From assembly GCA_046347155.1 (NCBI GenBank), contig JAXMGT010000001.1, positions 1,302,001 through 1,366,000 on the forward strand: DNA of 64,000 nucleotides, written 5' to 3'. Shown in pieces: positions 36,388 to 43,520 of the stretch. Position 1 is the stretch's first letter; every line of letters starts with the position of its first letter. The notes below the pieces were generated by a model that saw only the letters and a list, made by a program, of their open reading frames with translations, did not search any database and was not told the DNA's origin. Source of the stretch: RPQJ01 sp046347155. Its GTDB lineage: Bacteria; Pseudomonadota; Gammaproteobacteria; Steroidobacterales; Steroidobacteraceae. Both the position numbers and the translations under genes were made by a program.

Positions 36388-37620
36388 GTGACCGTCAAGG
36401 CGCTCATCGTCAGCGACCGGCCCGATTACCGGCAGCTGCTCGCCCACCACGTGACCGTCGAGTGGCCCGATGCCTTGCCGGCCGAATACGAGCCCGTGAC
36501 CCGGGGGCCGCTGCCCGAGGGTTTCAGGGGGTCGACGTACGATTTCGTGCTGCTCGACCAGGACGTCCAGGGCGGGCTCGGCCTCGATTGGCTCGGCGGC
36601 CTTTGTGCGCGTGCCGGCTTCCCCCCGATCGTCTACTTCACGACGTCCGTCCGCGACGCGGCGCCCGGAGCGGCCGTCGTATTGCCGCGCAACGACTTCG
36701 GGCACGCGCAGTTCGCGGCGGCGGTGCGCTCGGCGCTCACGCTCCGCCGCAACGTGCTGGCCGGGACCTCGCGGGCCGCGCTCGAGCCGCCACCGCCGGA
36801 CCGGTTCGGGTCCGTGCGCATCCGCGGCTACCGTTGCCTGCGCCGGCTCGCGACGGGTGGCACCTCGAGCGTCTACCTGGCCGAGGTCGAACGGACCGGC
36901 GAGGTCCGCGTGCTCAAGGTGTTCCGCCAGGTGCCCGACGTCGTCGAAGGCAGCACCACATTCGACCGGTTCCTGCGGGAGTTCGACGTCGCGGCACGGC
37001 TCGACCACCCGAACGTCGCCCGGATCCACGACCTCGGCGTCGCCGACGACCACGTCTACCTGGCGATGGAGTACTTCCCGGGCGGTGACCTGCGATCGCG
37101 GATGCACGGGTCCATGCCTTGGCGCGAGGCGCTCGGCTACCTGCGCCAGCTCGCGAGCGCGCTCGGGGCGCTGCACGCCGTGGGCGTGCTGCACCGGGAC
37201 GTGAAGCCAGGCAACGCGCTGCTGCGCGAGGACGGCAGCCTCGCGTTCATCGACTTCGGCCTTGCGAGACAGCTCGGCCTCGAGAGCGACATCACCGGTG
37301 TCGGCGCGATCTTCGGCACGCCCCACTACATGAGCCCGGAGCAGGGGCATGGCCAGCCGCTCGACGAGCGCAGCGACCTCTACAGCCTCGGCGTCGTGCT
37401 CTACGAGATGCTGACCGGCGAGAAGCCCTACATCGCCGAGACGCCGCTCGCGGTGATCTACATGCACGCGAACGCGCCGATCCCGCAGCTGCCGCCGGCG
37501 CTCGCGAACCTGCAGCCGTTGCTCGACGCGCTGCTCGCGAAGTCACCGGCCGACCGCCCCTCGTGCGCCGCGGAGATCGTCGCGAGGATCGACGACCTGC
37601 TCGGTCGCGCGGCGGCGTAA
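36388..37620 (+). CDS. Receiver-like / Ser/Thr protein kinase fusion
   Basis: A 410-residue soluble protein. Residues 1-120 resemble a response-regulator receiver: D10 and D13 at the end of strand 1, candidate phospho-acceptor D57 in VLLDQD, and T85/T86 in strand 4. The conserved Lys is replaced (LPRND), so phosphorylation is doubtful. Residues 148-405 form a complete Hanks-type kinase with glycine loop TGGTSSV, K177, E198, HRDVKPGN (D271, N276) and DFG (D289). No membrane segment is present. Start is GTG at 36388. Its TAA stop overlaps the miaE start (TAATG), tying it to a tRNA-modification gene. Confidence 0.88.
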   Translation: MTVKALIVSDRPDYRQLLAHHVTVEWPDALPAEYEPVTRGPLPEGFRGSTYDFVLLDQDVQGGLGLDWLGGLCARAGFPPIVYFTTSVRDAAPGAAVVLPRNDFGHAQFAAAVRSALTLRRNVLAGTSRAALEPPPPDRFGSVRIRGYRCLRRLATGGTSSVYLAEVERTGEVRVLKVFRQVPDVVEGSTTFDRFLREFDVAARLDHPNVARIHDLGVADDHVYLAMEYFPGGDLRSRMHGSMPWREALGYLRQLASALGALHAVGVLHRDVKPGNALLREDGSLAFIDFGLARQLGLESDITGVGAIFGTPHYMSPEQGHGQPLDERSDLYSLGVVLYEMLTGEKPYIAETPLAVIYMHANAPIPQLPPALANLQPLLDALLAKSPADRPSCAAEIVARIDDLLGRAAA

Positions 37621-38210
37621 TGGCGGCACCCTCGGACATCCTGCGGTCGTCCACCGACCCCCGCTGGTATGCCGTCGCGGTGACCCGGTTGGACGAGCTG
37701 CTGCTCGACCATGCCAACTGCGAGAAGAAGGCGGCCTCAACCGCGCTGTCGCTGATGTTCGCGTACCCGGACGACCAGGAACTCGCGGGTCGCATGTCCC
37801 GGCTCGCCCGGGAGGAACTCAGGCACTTCGAGCTCGTCCAGCAGCGCATCCGCGACCTCGGCGTCGCTTTCCGCCGGCTCGGGCCGTCACGCTACGGCGA
37901 AGGGCTGCGTCGGGCCGTCCGGCGCGCCGAGCCGGGCCGGCGCACCGACCTGCTCGTGTGCGGTGCGCTGATCGAGGCGCGCTCGCACGAACGATTCGTC
38001 GGCCTGATCGAGCGCCTGCCAGCGCCGCTGGCCGGGTTCTACGACTCGCTGGCGGCGGCCGAGTCGCGCCACGCAGGCCTCTATCTCCGACTCGCCGAGA
38101 AGCGCGGCGACGACGTGCCGGAGCGGCTCGCGGCACTCGCCGAAGTCGAGGCCGACCTTGCAACGTCGCCCGACCCGGAATTCCGCTTCCACTCCGGCAC
38201 GCCGCAATAG
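37620..38210 (+). CDS. miaE: tRNA 2-methylthio-N6-isopentenyladenosine-37 hydroxylase
   Basis: Diiron monooxygenase that hydroxylates the isopentenyl group of ms2i6A37 in tRNA, using oxygen. The 196-residue ferritin-like protein carries the ligand motifs NCEKKAASTAL, REELRHFELV, EARSHERF and AAESRHAGLYL in the expected order. It follows the kinase with overlapping stop and start, so they are co-translated. miaA and miaB are not in the window. A palindromic repeat begins 24 bp after its stop. Confidence 0.9.
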   Translation: MAAPSDILRSSTDPRWYAVAVTRLDELLLDHANCEKKAASTALSLMFAYPDDQELAGRMSRLAREELRHFELVQQRIRDLGVAFRRLGPSRYGEGLRRAVRRAEPGRRTDLLVCGALIEARSHERFVGLIERLPAPLAGFYDSLAAAESRHAGLYLRLAEKRGDDVPERLAALAEVEADLATSPDPEFRFHSGTPQ

Positions 38211-38233
38211 CAGGAGCCCGTCCCCGCGGGGCA

Positions 38234-38278
38234 CCGCAGGTGTCAGTCACCTGCGGCCCACGCCGGTGACTGACACCT
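38234..38278. repeat. Palindromic element with GGTGTCAGTCACC arms
   Basis: AGGTGTCAGTCACC (38238-38251) and GGTGACTGACACCT (38265-38278) form a perfect 14-bp inverted repeat. The left arm also folds alone: CCGCAGGTG-tcagt-CACCTGCGG. It sits between the convergent miaE and lpxH and could end both transcripts. Hairpins of this type resemble REP elements moved by RayT-type transposases, none of which is in the window. Confidence 0.75.
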
Positions 38279-38307
38279 ACGGGATCGTGGCTCCCCTGCG
38301 GGGGCGG

Positions 38308-39033
38308 TTACTGCCGCGGCAGCGTGCGAAGCCGGGGGCCGGCGCCCGACCACTCGAGCACGCTGCCCGCGCGGTGCCAGTCACCGAGGACGATGCGTCG
38401 CGCCGGTGTCCCGTCCACCACCAGTTCGTGCACGGCGGGACGGTGCGTGTGGCCGTGCACGATCGTCCGCACGCCGTTGCGACGGAAAGCCTCGGCGACC
38501 GCACCCGCGTTGACGTCCATGATCTCCGGGGCGGCGCTGCCCGTGTGCATCCGGCTCCCGGCACGCATCCGCTCGGCGAGCGCACGGCGCCGCTCGAGGC
38601 TGAGCGCGAGGTAGGCCCACTGGACGACCGGGTTGCGAACGATGCGGCGCAGGCGCTGGTAGCTCGTGTCGTCCGTGCAGAGCAGGTCGCCGTGCATCAG
38701 CAACACCCGTTCGCCGTTCAACTCGACGATGGCGCCGTCCGGCACGAGCGTCGCACCCGTCGCGGCGCAGAAACGCCGTCCGAGCAGGAAGTCGCGGTTC
38801 CCGTGCATGACCCGGCATGGCACGCCCGAGTCGGTGAGGCGGCGCAGCGCCGCCACGACGTCGCGGGCCATTGGCTCGGGGTCGTCGTCGCCGATCCACA
38901 CCTCGAACAGGTCGCCGAGTACGTAGAGCGCGTCGGCCTCCCGGGCTTCGCCGTCCAGGAAATCGATGAACTGGCGGACGATTTCCGGCTCGCGCGGGTC
39001 GAGGTGCAGGTCCGATGTGAAGAGTGTCGTCAA
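38308..39033 (-). CDS. lpxH: UDP-2,3-diacylglucosamine diphosphatase
   Basis: Metallophosphoesterase of lipid A synthesis, cleaving UDP-2,3-diacylglucosamine to lipid X at the inner membrane. The 241-residue protein carries the metal ligands in FTSDLHLD, YVLGDLFE, MHGNRDFL, LMHGDLL and VHGHTHRP. The start is judged to be TTG at 39033, giving MTTLFTSDLHL; a GTG four codons upstream is possible and neither has a good ribosome site. It is divergent from gltX. Confidence 0.93.
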   Translation of the reverse strand: MTTLFTSDLHLDPREPEIVRQFIDFLDGEAREADALYVLGDLFEVWIGDDDPEPMARDVVAALRRLTDSGVPCRVMHGNRDFLLGRRFCAATGATLVPDGAIVELNGERVLLMHGDLLCTDDTSYQRLRRIVRNPVVQWAYLALSLERRRALAERMRAGSRMHTGSAAPEIMDVNAGAVAEAFRRNGVRTIVHGHTHRPAVHELVVDGTPARRIVLGDWHRAGSVLEWSGAGPRLRTLPRQ

Positions 39034-39130
39034 GGCCGCGGCCACCGGTCGGGAACCCGATGTTACGGGGTCCGGCCGCGCAGGGGCCAGCGCGGCAGGG
39101 CGGGCGCCCGGGCCCGGCAGGCCGATCCGG

Positions 39131-39136
39131 TAAGAT
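39131..39136 (+). promoter_or_regulatory. Candidate -10 element of gltX
   Basis: TAAGAT followed by GCGCGCC, only 8 nt before the gltX ATG, with no Shine-Dalgarno between them. It is a candidate leaderless start. Confidence 0.4.
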
Positions 39137-39144
39137 GCGCGCCC

Positions 39145-40557
39145 ATGCCCGCGCCCGCCCACGTCACGCGATTCGCGCCCAGTCCGACCGGTGGCCTGCA
39201 CCTCGGCAACGCCCGCACGGCGTTCTACAACCACCTGCTGGCCCGCGCGACGGGTGGGCGGATGGTGCTGCGCATCGAGGACACCGATGCCGGACGGAGC
39301 GACGAGCGCCACCTGTCGGCATTGATCGACGACCTGCATTGGCTCGGAATTGCGTGGCACGAGGGCCCCGACGTCGGCGGTCCCCATGGGCCGTACCGGC
39401 AGAGCGAGCGCCAGGCGCGGCACGCCGGGGCGGTCGCGGCGCTCGCAGCGGCCGGCCGGGCTTATCCGTGCTTCTGTTCGCCGGAGACGCTCGCGATCTC
39501 GCGCAAGGCACAGCTTGCCGCGGGCCGACCGCCGCGCTATCCGGGCACCTGCGCGGCGCTCGACGCGGTCGAGGCTGCCCGGCGCGTCGCGGCCGGGCAG
39601 CCGCACGCGATTCGTTTCCGCGTCGAGCCGGGCCGTACGGTCGCGTTCGACGACGTCGTGCACGGCGCGCAGCGATTCCTGACCGACGACATCGGCGATT
39701 TCATCGTCACACGGGCGGATGGCTCCGCGGCGTTCTTCCTCGGCAATGCACTCGACGACGCCGACATGGGCGTGACGCTGGTGCTGCGCGGCGATGATCA
39801 CCTGGCCAATACGCCGCGCCAGATCCTGATCCTCGAGGCGCTCGGCCGGCCCGTGCCGTCCTACGCGCACCTGCCACTGCTTGCCGGGCCCGGGGGGGCG
39901 CCGCTTTCGAAGCGTGAGGGTGCCGAGAGCCTGGCCGAGTTCCGTGAGCACGGCTGGCTGCCCGGCGCCGTGCGCAACTACCTGGTCCGCCTCGGGCACG
40001 CCTGCGCCGGGAACGACTGGCTCGAGCCCGACGCAATGGCGGCGCGGTTCGACCTCGCGCACGTCAGCCGGTCGTCGGCCCGCTACGACGAGGCGCAGCT
40101 CCGGCACTGGCAGCGCGAGGCCGTGATGCGCGCCGACGTCGCAAACCTGATCGACTGGCTGGGCCCTCGTATCGACCCGCTCGGCGACGCGGCGCGCCGC
40201 AGTGCGTTCGTCGAGGCCGTGCGCGGCAACCTGATGTTCCCGGACGACGCGCTGCCACTGGTGCGCGTCGTGTGCGACGATGTGCCCGTCGCCGAACCGG
40301 ACGCCGCGGCCGCGGTTGCCGAGGCGGGCGGCGCGTTCTTCGCCGCCGCGCTGGCCGCGTGGGGGCAGGGCGGCGGCGACTACCAGGCCTTTGCACGGGC
40401 CACCGGCTCGGCGACGGGGCGGCGGGGCGCCGGCCTCTATCGCCCGCTGCGCGCCGCGCTCACCGGCATGACGCACGGTCCGGAACTCGGGCCGCTCGTG
40501 GCGCTGATCGGAGCCGAGCGCGTCGGGCGCAGGCTCGCCGTGGCCGGCGCGCGGTGA
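39145..40557 (+). CDS. gltX: Glutamate--tRNA ligase
   Basis: Class I synthetase charging tRNA-Glu. The 470-residue protein has the HIGH region RFAPSPTGGLHLGNARTAF, a cysteine-containing YPCFCSPE insert and the KMSKS-like motif PLSKREGAES. The C-terminal anticodon-binding region is Ala-rich and poorly conserved. The PLSKR form rather than KLSKR resembles the second GluRS type (GluRS2) found in some Proteobacteria, so tRNA-Gln charging is possible; this cannot be settled here. It is much longer than the tRNA-free paralogue GluQ. cysS follows after 44 bp. Confidence 0.9.
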   Translation: MPAPAHVTRFAPSPTGGLHLGNARTAFYNHLLARATGGRMVLRIEDTDAGRSDERHLSALIDDLHWLGIAWHEGPDVGGPHGPYRQSERQARHAGAVAALAAAGRAYPCFCSPETLAISRKAQLAAGRPPRYPGTCAALDAVEAARRVAAGQPHAIRFRVEPGRTVAFDDVVHGAQRFLTDDIGDFIVTRADGSAAFFLGNALDDADMGVTLVLRGDDHLANTPRQILILEALGRPVPSYAHLPLLAGPGGAPLSKREGAESLAEFREHGWLPGAVRNYLVRLGHACAGNDWLEPDAMAARFDLAHVSRSSARYDEAQLRHWQREAVMRADVANLIDWLGPRIDPLGDAARRSAFVEAVRGNLMFPDDALPLVRVVCDDVPVAEPDAAAAVAEAGGAFFAAALAAWGQGGGDYQAFARATGSATGRRGAGLYRPLRAALTGMTHGPELGPLVALIGAERVGRRLAVAGAR

Positions 40558-40601
40558 CGGGACCGGGAGACGGAACGGGTACACGGGACAGGGTTCGAAC
40601 G

Positions 40602-42047
40602 ATGCTGCAGATCCACAACTCGCTCACGGGCCGCAAGGAGGCCTTCACGCCGATCGTCCCGGGCGAGGTCCGCATGTACGTCTGCGGCATGACCGTCTAC
40701 GACTACTGCCACCTGGGCCACGCGCGGATGCTGATCGCGTTCGACGTCGTGCGCCGCCACCTCGCGGCGTCCGGGTACCGGGTCACGTTCGTGCGCAACA
40801 TCACGGACATCGACGACAAGATCATCGCCCGCGCGAACGAGAACGGCGAGCCGATGGCCGCGCTCACCGAGCGCTACATCCGCGCCTACCACGAGGACTG
40901 CGAGTCGCTCGGCGTCCAGCGCGCCGATTTCGAACCCCGCGCGACCGGCTACCTGCCGCAGATCGTCGCGATGATCGGGACGCTGGTCGAGAAGGGACAC
41001 GCCTACGCCGCCGACAACGGCGACGTCTACTACTCCGTGTCGAGCTTCCCTCCGTACGGGCAGCTCTCGGGCAAGCGGCTCGCCGACCTGCGCGCCGGCG
41101 CGCGAATCGAGGTCGACGAGTCGAAGCGCGACCCGCTCGACTTCGTGCTCTGGAAGGCCTCGAAGCCCGGCGAGCCGTCCTGGGAATCGCCGTGGGGCCC
41201 GGGACGCCCCGGCTGGCACATCGAATGCTCGGCGATGTCGGTGGACCTGCTCGGCCCGCACTTCGACCTGCACGGCGGCGGCATGGACCTGAAATTCCCG
41301 CACCACGAGAACGAGATCGCCCAGACCTGCGCGGCGTGCGGCTCGAAGTTCGTCAACGTGTGGATGCACAACGGCTTCGTGCGCGTCGACGACGAGAAGA
41401 TGTCGAAGTCGCTCGGAAACTTCTTCACCGTGCGCGAGGTGCTCGAGTGGGTGCGCGATCCCGAGGTGGTGCGCTATCTCGTGCTCGCGAGCCACTACCG
41501 CGGCCCGATCAATTACTCGGACGACAGCCTGACCCAGGCCGACGCGGCGCTCTCCCGGCTGTACGGTGCGCTGCGCGGCGTCGAGCCAGTGGCCGCGGCG
41601 CCCGCCGGCGAGGCCACCGCGCGCTTCGTCGCGGCGATGGACGACGACTTCAACACGCCCGAGGCGATTGCCGAGCTGCAGGCGCTCGCCCGCGCGGTGA
41701 ACACCGCGAAGGCGGCGGACGATGCGGCCGGGGCGGCAAGGGCGGCCGCCGAACTGAGGACGCTCGGCGCTCGGATCGGGCTGCTGGGCTCCGACCCGGA
41801 GGCATTCCTGCGCAAGGCGGTTCCGGCGAAGGGACGCGCGGCCGGCACGTCAGCGGCAGAGGCGGTGGGTGTGGCGCACCCCGCCGGTCCAACCGATGCC
41901 GAGATCGAGCGGCTGATCGAAGCCCGCGCCGCCGCGCGCAAGGCGAAGGACTTCAAGGAGTCCGACCGCATCCGCGACGAACTCTCGGCCGCCGGCGTGC
42001 AGTTGCTTGACGGTCCGGGCGGGAAGACCGACTGGCGGCGCGGATAG
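40602..42047 (+). CDS. cysS: Cysteine--tRNA ligase
   Basis: Class I synthetase charging tRNA-Cys. The 481-residue protein has the zinc ligand and HIGH region in YVCGMTVYDYCHLGHARM, GWHIECSAMS, the HHENEIAQ segment and the KMSKS motif in DDEKMSKSLGNFF. The C-terminal DALR-type helical domain ends with KDFKESDRIRDELSAAGVQLLDG. The TAG stop (42045-42047) is formed by the first three bases of an inverted-repeat element that lies between it and folD. Confidence 0.96.
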   Translation: MLQIHNSLTGRKEAFTPIVPGEVRMYVCGMTVYDYCHLGHARMLIAFDVVRRHLAASGYRVTFVRNITDIDDKIIARANENGEPMAALTERYIRAYHEDCESLGVQRADFEPRATGYLPQIVAMIGTLVEKGHAYAADNGDVYYSVSSFPPYGQLSGKRLADLRAGARIEVDESKRDPLDFVLWKASKPGEPSWESPWGPGRPGWHIECSAMSVDLLGPHFDLHGGGMDLKFPHHENEIAQTCAACGSKFVNVWMHNGFVRVDDEKMSKSLGNFFTVREVLEWVRDPEVVRYLVLASHYRGPINYSDDSLTQADAALSRLYGALRGVEPVAAAPAGEATARFVAAMDDDFNTPEAIAELQALARAVNTAKAADDAAGAARAAAELRTLGARIGLLGSDPEAFLRKAVPAKGRAAGTSAAEAVGVAHPAGPTDAEIERLIEARAAARKAKDFKESDRIRDELSAAGVQLLDGPGGKTDWRRG

Positions 42048-42119
42048 GGGACATTCCCGGTTTTCCCGTCCGTGACCGACCACGTCCGGGTCGCTCAAAA
42101 AAATTGAGAATGTCCCCTA
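42045..42119. repeat. Inverted-repeat element TAGGGGACATTC supplying stops to both flanking genes
   Basis: TAGGGGACATTC (42045-42056) and GAATGTCCCCTA (42108-42119) are perfect 12-bp arms around a 51-bp centre containing an A-run (42097-42103). The TAG at each end is the stop codon of cysS and, on the other strand, of folD. Such GGGGACATTC elements occur singly in many proteobacterial genomes; no transposase is nearby. Confidence 0.8.
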
Positions 42120-42971
42120 CTTGATCCGGACCAGGGCCGATTCGAGCGTGTTCTTCATCAGGCTGGCGACCGTCATCGGCCCGACACCACCGGGCACCGG
42201 CGTGATCCACGCGGCGCGCTCGCGGGCGGCCTCGAACTGGACGTCGCCGACGAGCTTGCCGTCCGGCATCCGGTTGATTCCGACGTCGACGACGATCGCG
42301 CCCGGCCGTACCCACTCACCCGGGATCAGGCCCGGCTTGCCGACCGCGACGACGAGCAGTTCCGCGCGCTCGACATGCCCGCGCAGGTTGCGCGTGAACC
42401 GGTGCGTGACCGTGACCGAGGCGCCGTCGAGCAGCAGTTCGAGCGCCATCGGCCGGCCGACCAGGTTCGAGGCGCCGACAACCACGGCGTCGAGCCCCTT
42501 GGTCGAGAGCCCGCAGCGTTCGAGCATCCGGATCACACCGAACGGCGTGCAGGGGCGCATCAGCGGGTGGCGCAACGCGAGGCGCCCGACGTTGTACGGG
42601 TGGAAGCCATCGACGTCCTTCTCGGGCGCGATCGCCTCGATGATCGCCCGCTCGTCGATGTGCCCCGGCAGCGGCACCTGCACCAGGATCCCGTCGATCG
42701 CCGGGTCCTCGTTCAGGTGGTTGATCAGGTTCACGAGCTCGGTCTGCGTCGCGGAATGGGGCAGGTCGTGGCTCACCGAGACGAAGCCGCATTCCTCGCA
42801 GGCGAGGCGCTTGTTCCGGACGTAGACGTGGGAGGCCGGGTCGTCGCCCACGAGCACGACCGCGAGGCCCGGCCGGCGCTTGCCCGAGGCCGCGAGCCGG
42901 TCGCTCTCGACGCGCACTTCCCGGCGGATGTCGGCCGCGATCGCCTTGCCGTCGATGATCCTGCCCGCCAT
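42117..42971 (-). CDS. folD: Methylenetetrahydrofolate dehydrogenase / methenyl-THF cyclohydrolase
   Basis: Interconverts methylene-, methenyl- and formyl-tetrahydrofolate. The 284-residue protein has the active-site SHVYVRNKRLACEECG with the catalytic Tyr and Lys, DGILVQVPLPGHID, PCTPFGVIRML, the NADP-binding VVVGASNLVGRPMA and the C-terminal ITPVPGGVGPMTVASLMKNT. ATG at 42971 gives MAGRIIDGKAIA, with GGAGG about 10 nt upstream. It links to glyA and the folate genes in the window. Its stop codon lies in the right arm of the repeat element. Confidence 0.96.
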   Translation of the reverse strand: MAGRIIDGKAIAADIRREVRVESDRLAASGKRRPGLAVVLVGDDPASHVYVRNKRLACEECGFVSVSHDLPHSATQTELVNLINHLNEDPAIDGILVQVPLPGHIDERAIIEAIAPEKDVDGFHPYNVGRLALRHPLMRPCTPFGVIRMLERCGLSTKGLDAVVVGASNLVGRPMALELLLDGASVTVTHRFTRNLRGHVERAELLVVAVGKPGLIPGEWVRPGAIVVDVGINRMPDGKLVGDVQFEAARERAAWITPVPGGVGPMTVASLMKNTLESALVRIK

Positions 42972-43024
42972 GCGCCTCGGCCCTCCGGTGTCGGGCGCGC
43001 ATTCTGGCACGGCAGAAGGCGAAA

Positions 43025-43053
43025 TTGACCTTGCGGACCGCGGTCCGTATCAT
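43025..43053 (+). promoter_or_regulatory. Promoter of the tRNA-Pro/Arg/His/Lys operon with palindromic spacer
   Basis: TTGACC (43025-43030) and TATCAT (43048-43053) are 17 nt apart, followed by a GC-rich discriminator TCGCGC. The spacer contains the perfect 14-bp palindrome CGGACCGCGGTCCG (43034-43047). Confidence 0.7.
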
Positions 43054-43121
43054 TCGCGCTCCCGTGGAGGCCCGATCCGGAAACGGAGCGAGCCAGGCGG
43101 CGACCGCAGGTCGGTGCAAGG

Positions 43122-43198
43122 CGGGGCATGGCGCAGTCTGGTAGCGCATCTGCTTTGGGAGCAGAGGGTCGGGGGTTCAAATCCCTCTGCCCCGACCA
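43122..43198 (+). tRNA. tRNA-Pro (anticodon TGG)
   Basis: Acceptor arms CGGGGCA / TGCCCCG pair fully, the anticodon loop reads TTTGGGA, the T arm contains GGTTCAAATCC, and CCA is encoded. Confidence 0.97.
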
Positions 43199-43223
43199 CC
43201 GGACCGCGGCCTCGGACAAGAAT

Positions 43224-43300
43224 GCGCCCGTAGCTCAGCTGGATAGAGCATCGGCCTTCTAAGCCGAGGGTCGCAGGTTCGAGTCCTGCCGGGCGCGCCA
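43224..43300 (+). tRNA. tRNA-Arg (anticodon TCT)
   Basis: Acceptor arms GCGCCCG / CGGGCGC pair, the anticodon loop is CTTCTAA, the T arm contains GGTTCGAGTCC, and CCA is encoded. Confidence 0.97.
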
Positions 43301-43325
43301 GCCTACGGGAGATCCGCCGGACGAT

Positions 43326-43402
43326 GGTGGACGTAGCTCAGTTGGTAGAGCCCCGGGTTGTGGTCCCGGCTGTCGTGGGTTCGAGTCCCATCGTCCACCC
43401 CA
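43326..43402 (+). tRNA. tRNA-His (anticodon GTG)
   Basis: The extra G at position -1 (43326) opposite C73, the hallmark of tRNA-His, is encoded. Acceptor arms GTGGACG / CGTCCAC pair, the anticodon loop is TTGTGGT, and CCA is encoded. Confidence 0.97.
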
Positions 43403-43415
43403 ACTTTCGAAGGTT

Positions 43416-43491
43416 GGGCCGTTAGCTCAGTTGGTAGAGCTGCTGACTCTTAATCAGTAGGTCGTAGGTTCGAGTCCTACACGGCCCACCA
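43416..43491 (+). tRNA. tRNA-Lys (anticodon CTT)
   Basis: Acceptor arms GGGCCGT / ACGGCCC pair, the anticodon loop is CTCTTAA, and CCA is encoded. The body closely resembles E. coli tRNA-Lys, but with C34 giving anticodon CTT. Confidence 0.95.
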
Positions 43492-43503
43492 TCCTCCCCC
43501 GAG

Positions 43504-43520
43504 GCGCCCGCTCCGGGCGC
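43504..43520. terminator. Hairpin between the tRNA operon and the convergent TPR gene
   Basis: GCGCCCG-ctc-CGGGCGC is a perfect 7-bp stem ending at the last base before the TPR gene stop. It lacks a T-run, so it is a weak or rho-assisted terminator candidate. Confidence 0.4.

Noticed and set aside
43122..43491. tRNA cluster as an attachment site for an integrated island at 43.5-57 kb
   Set aside because: No integrase gene and no direct repeat of a tRNA 3' end was seen, and codon use of the region resembles the surroundings.
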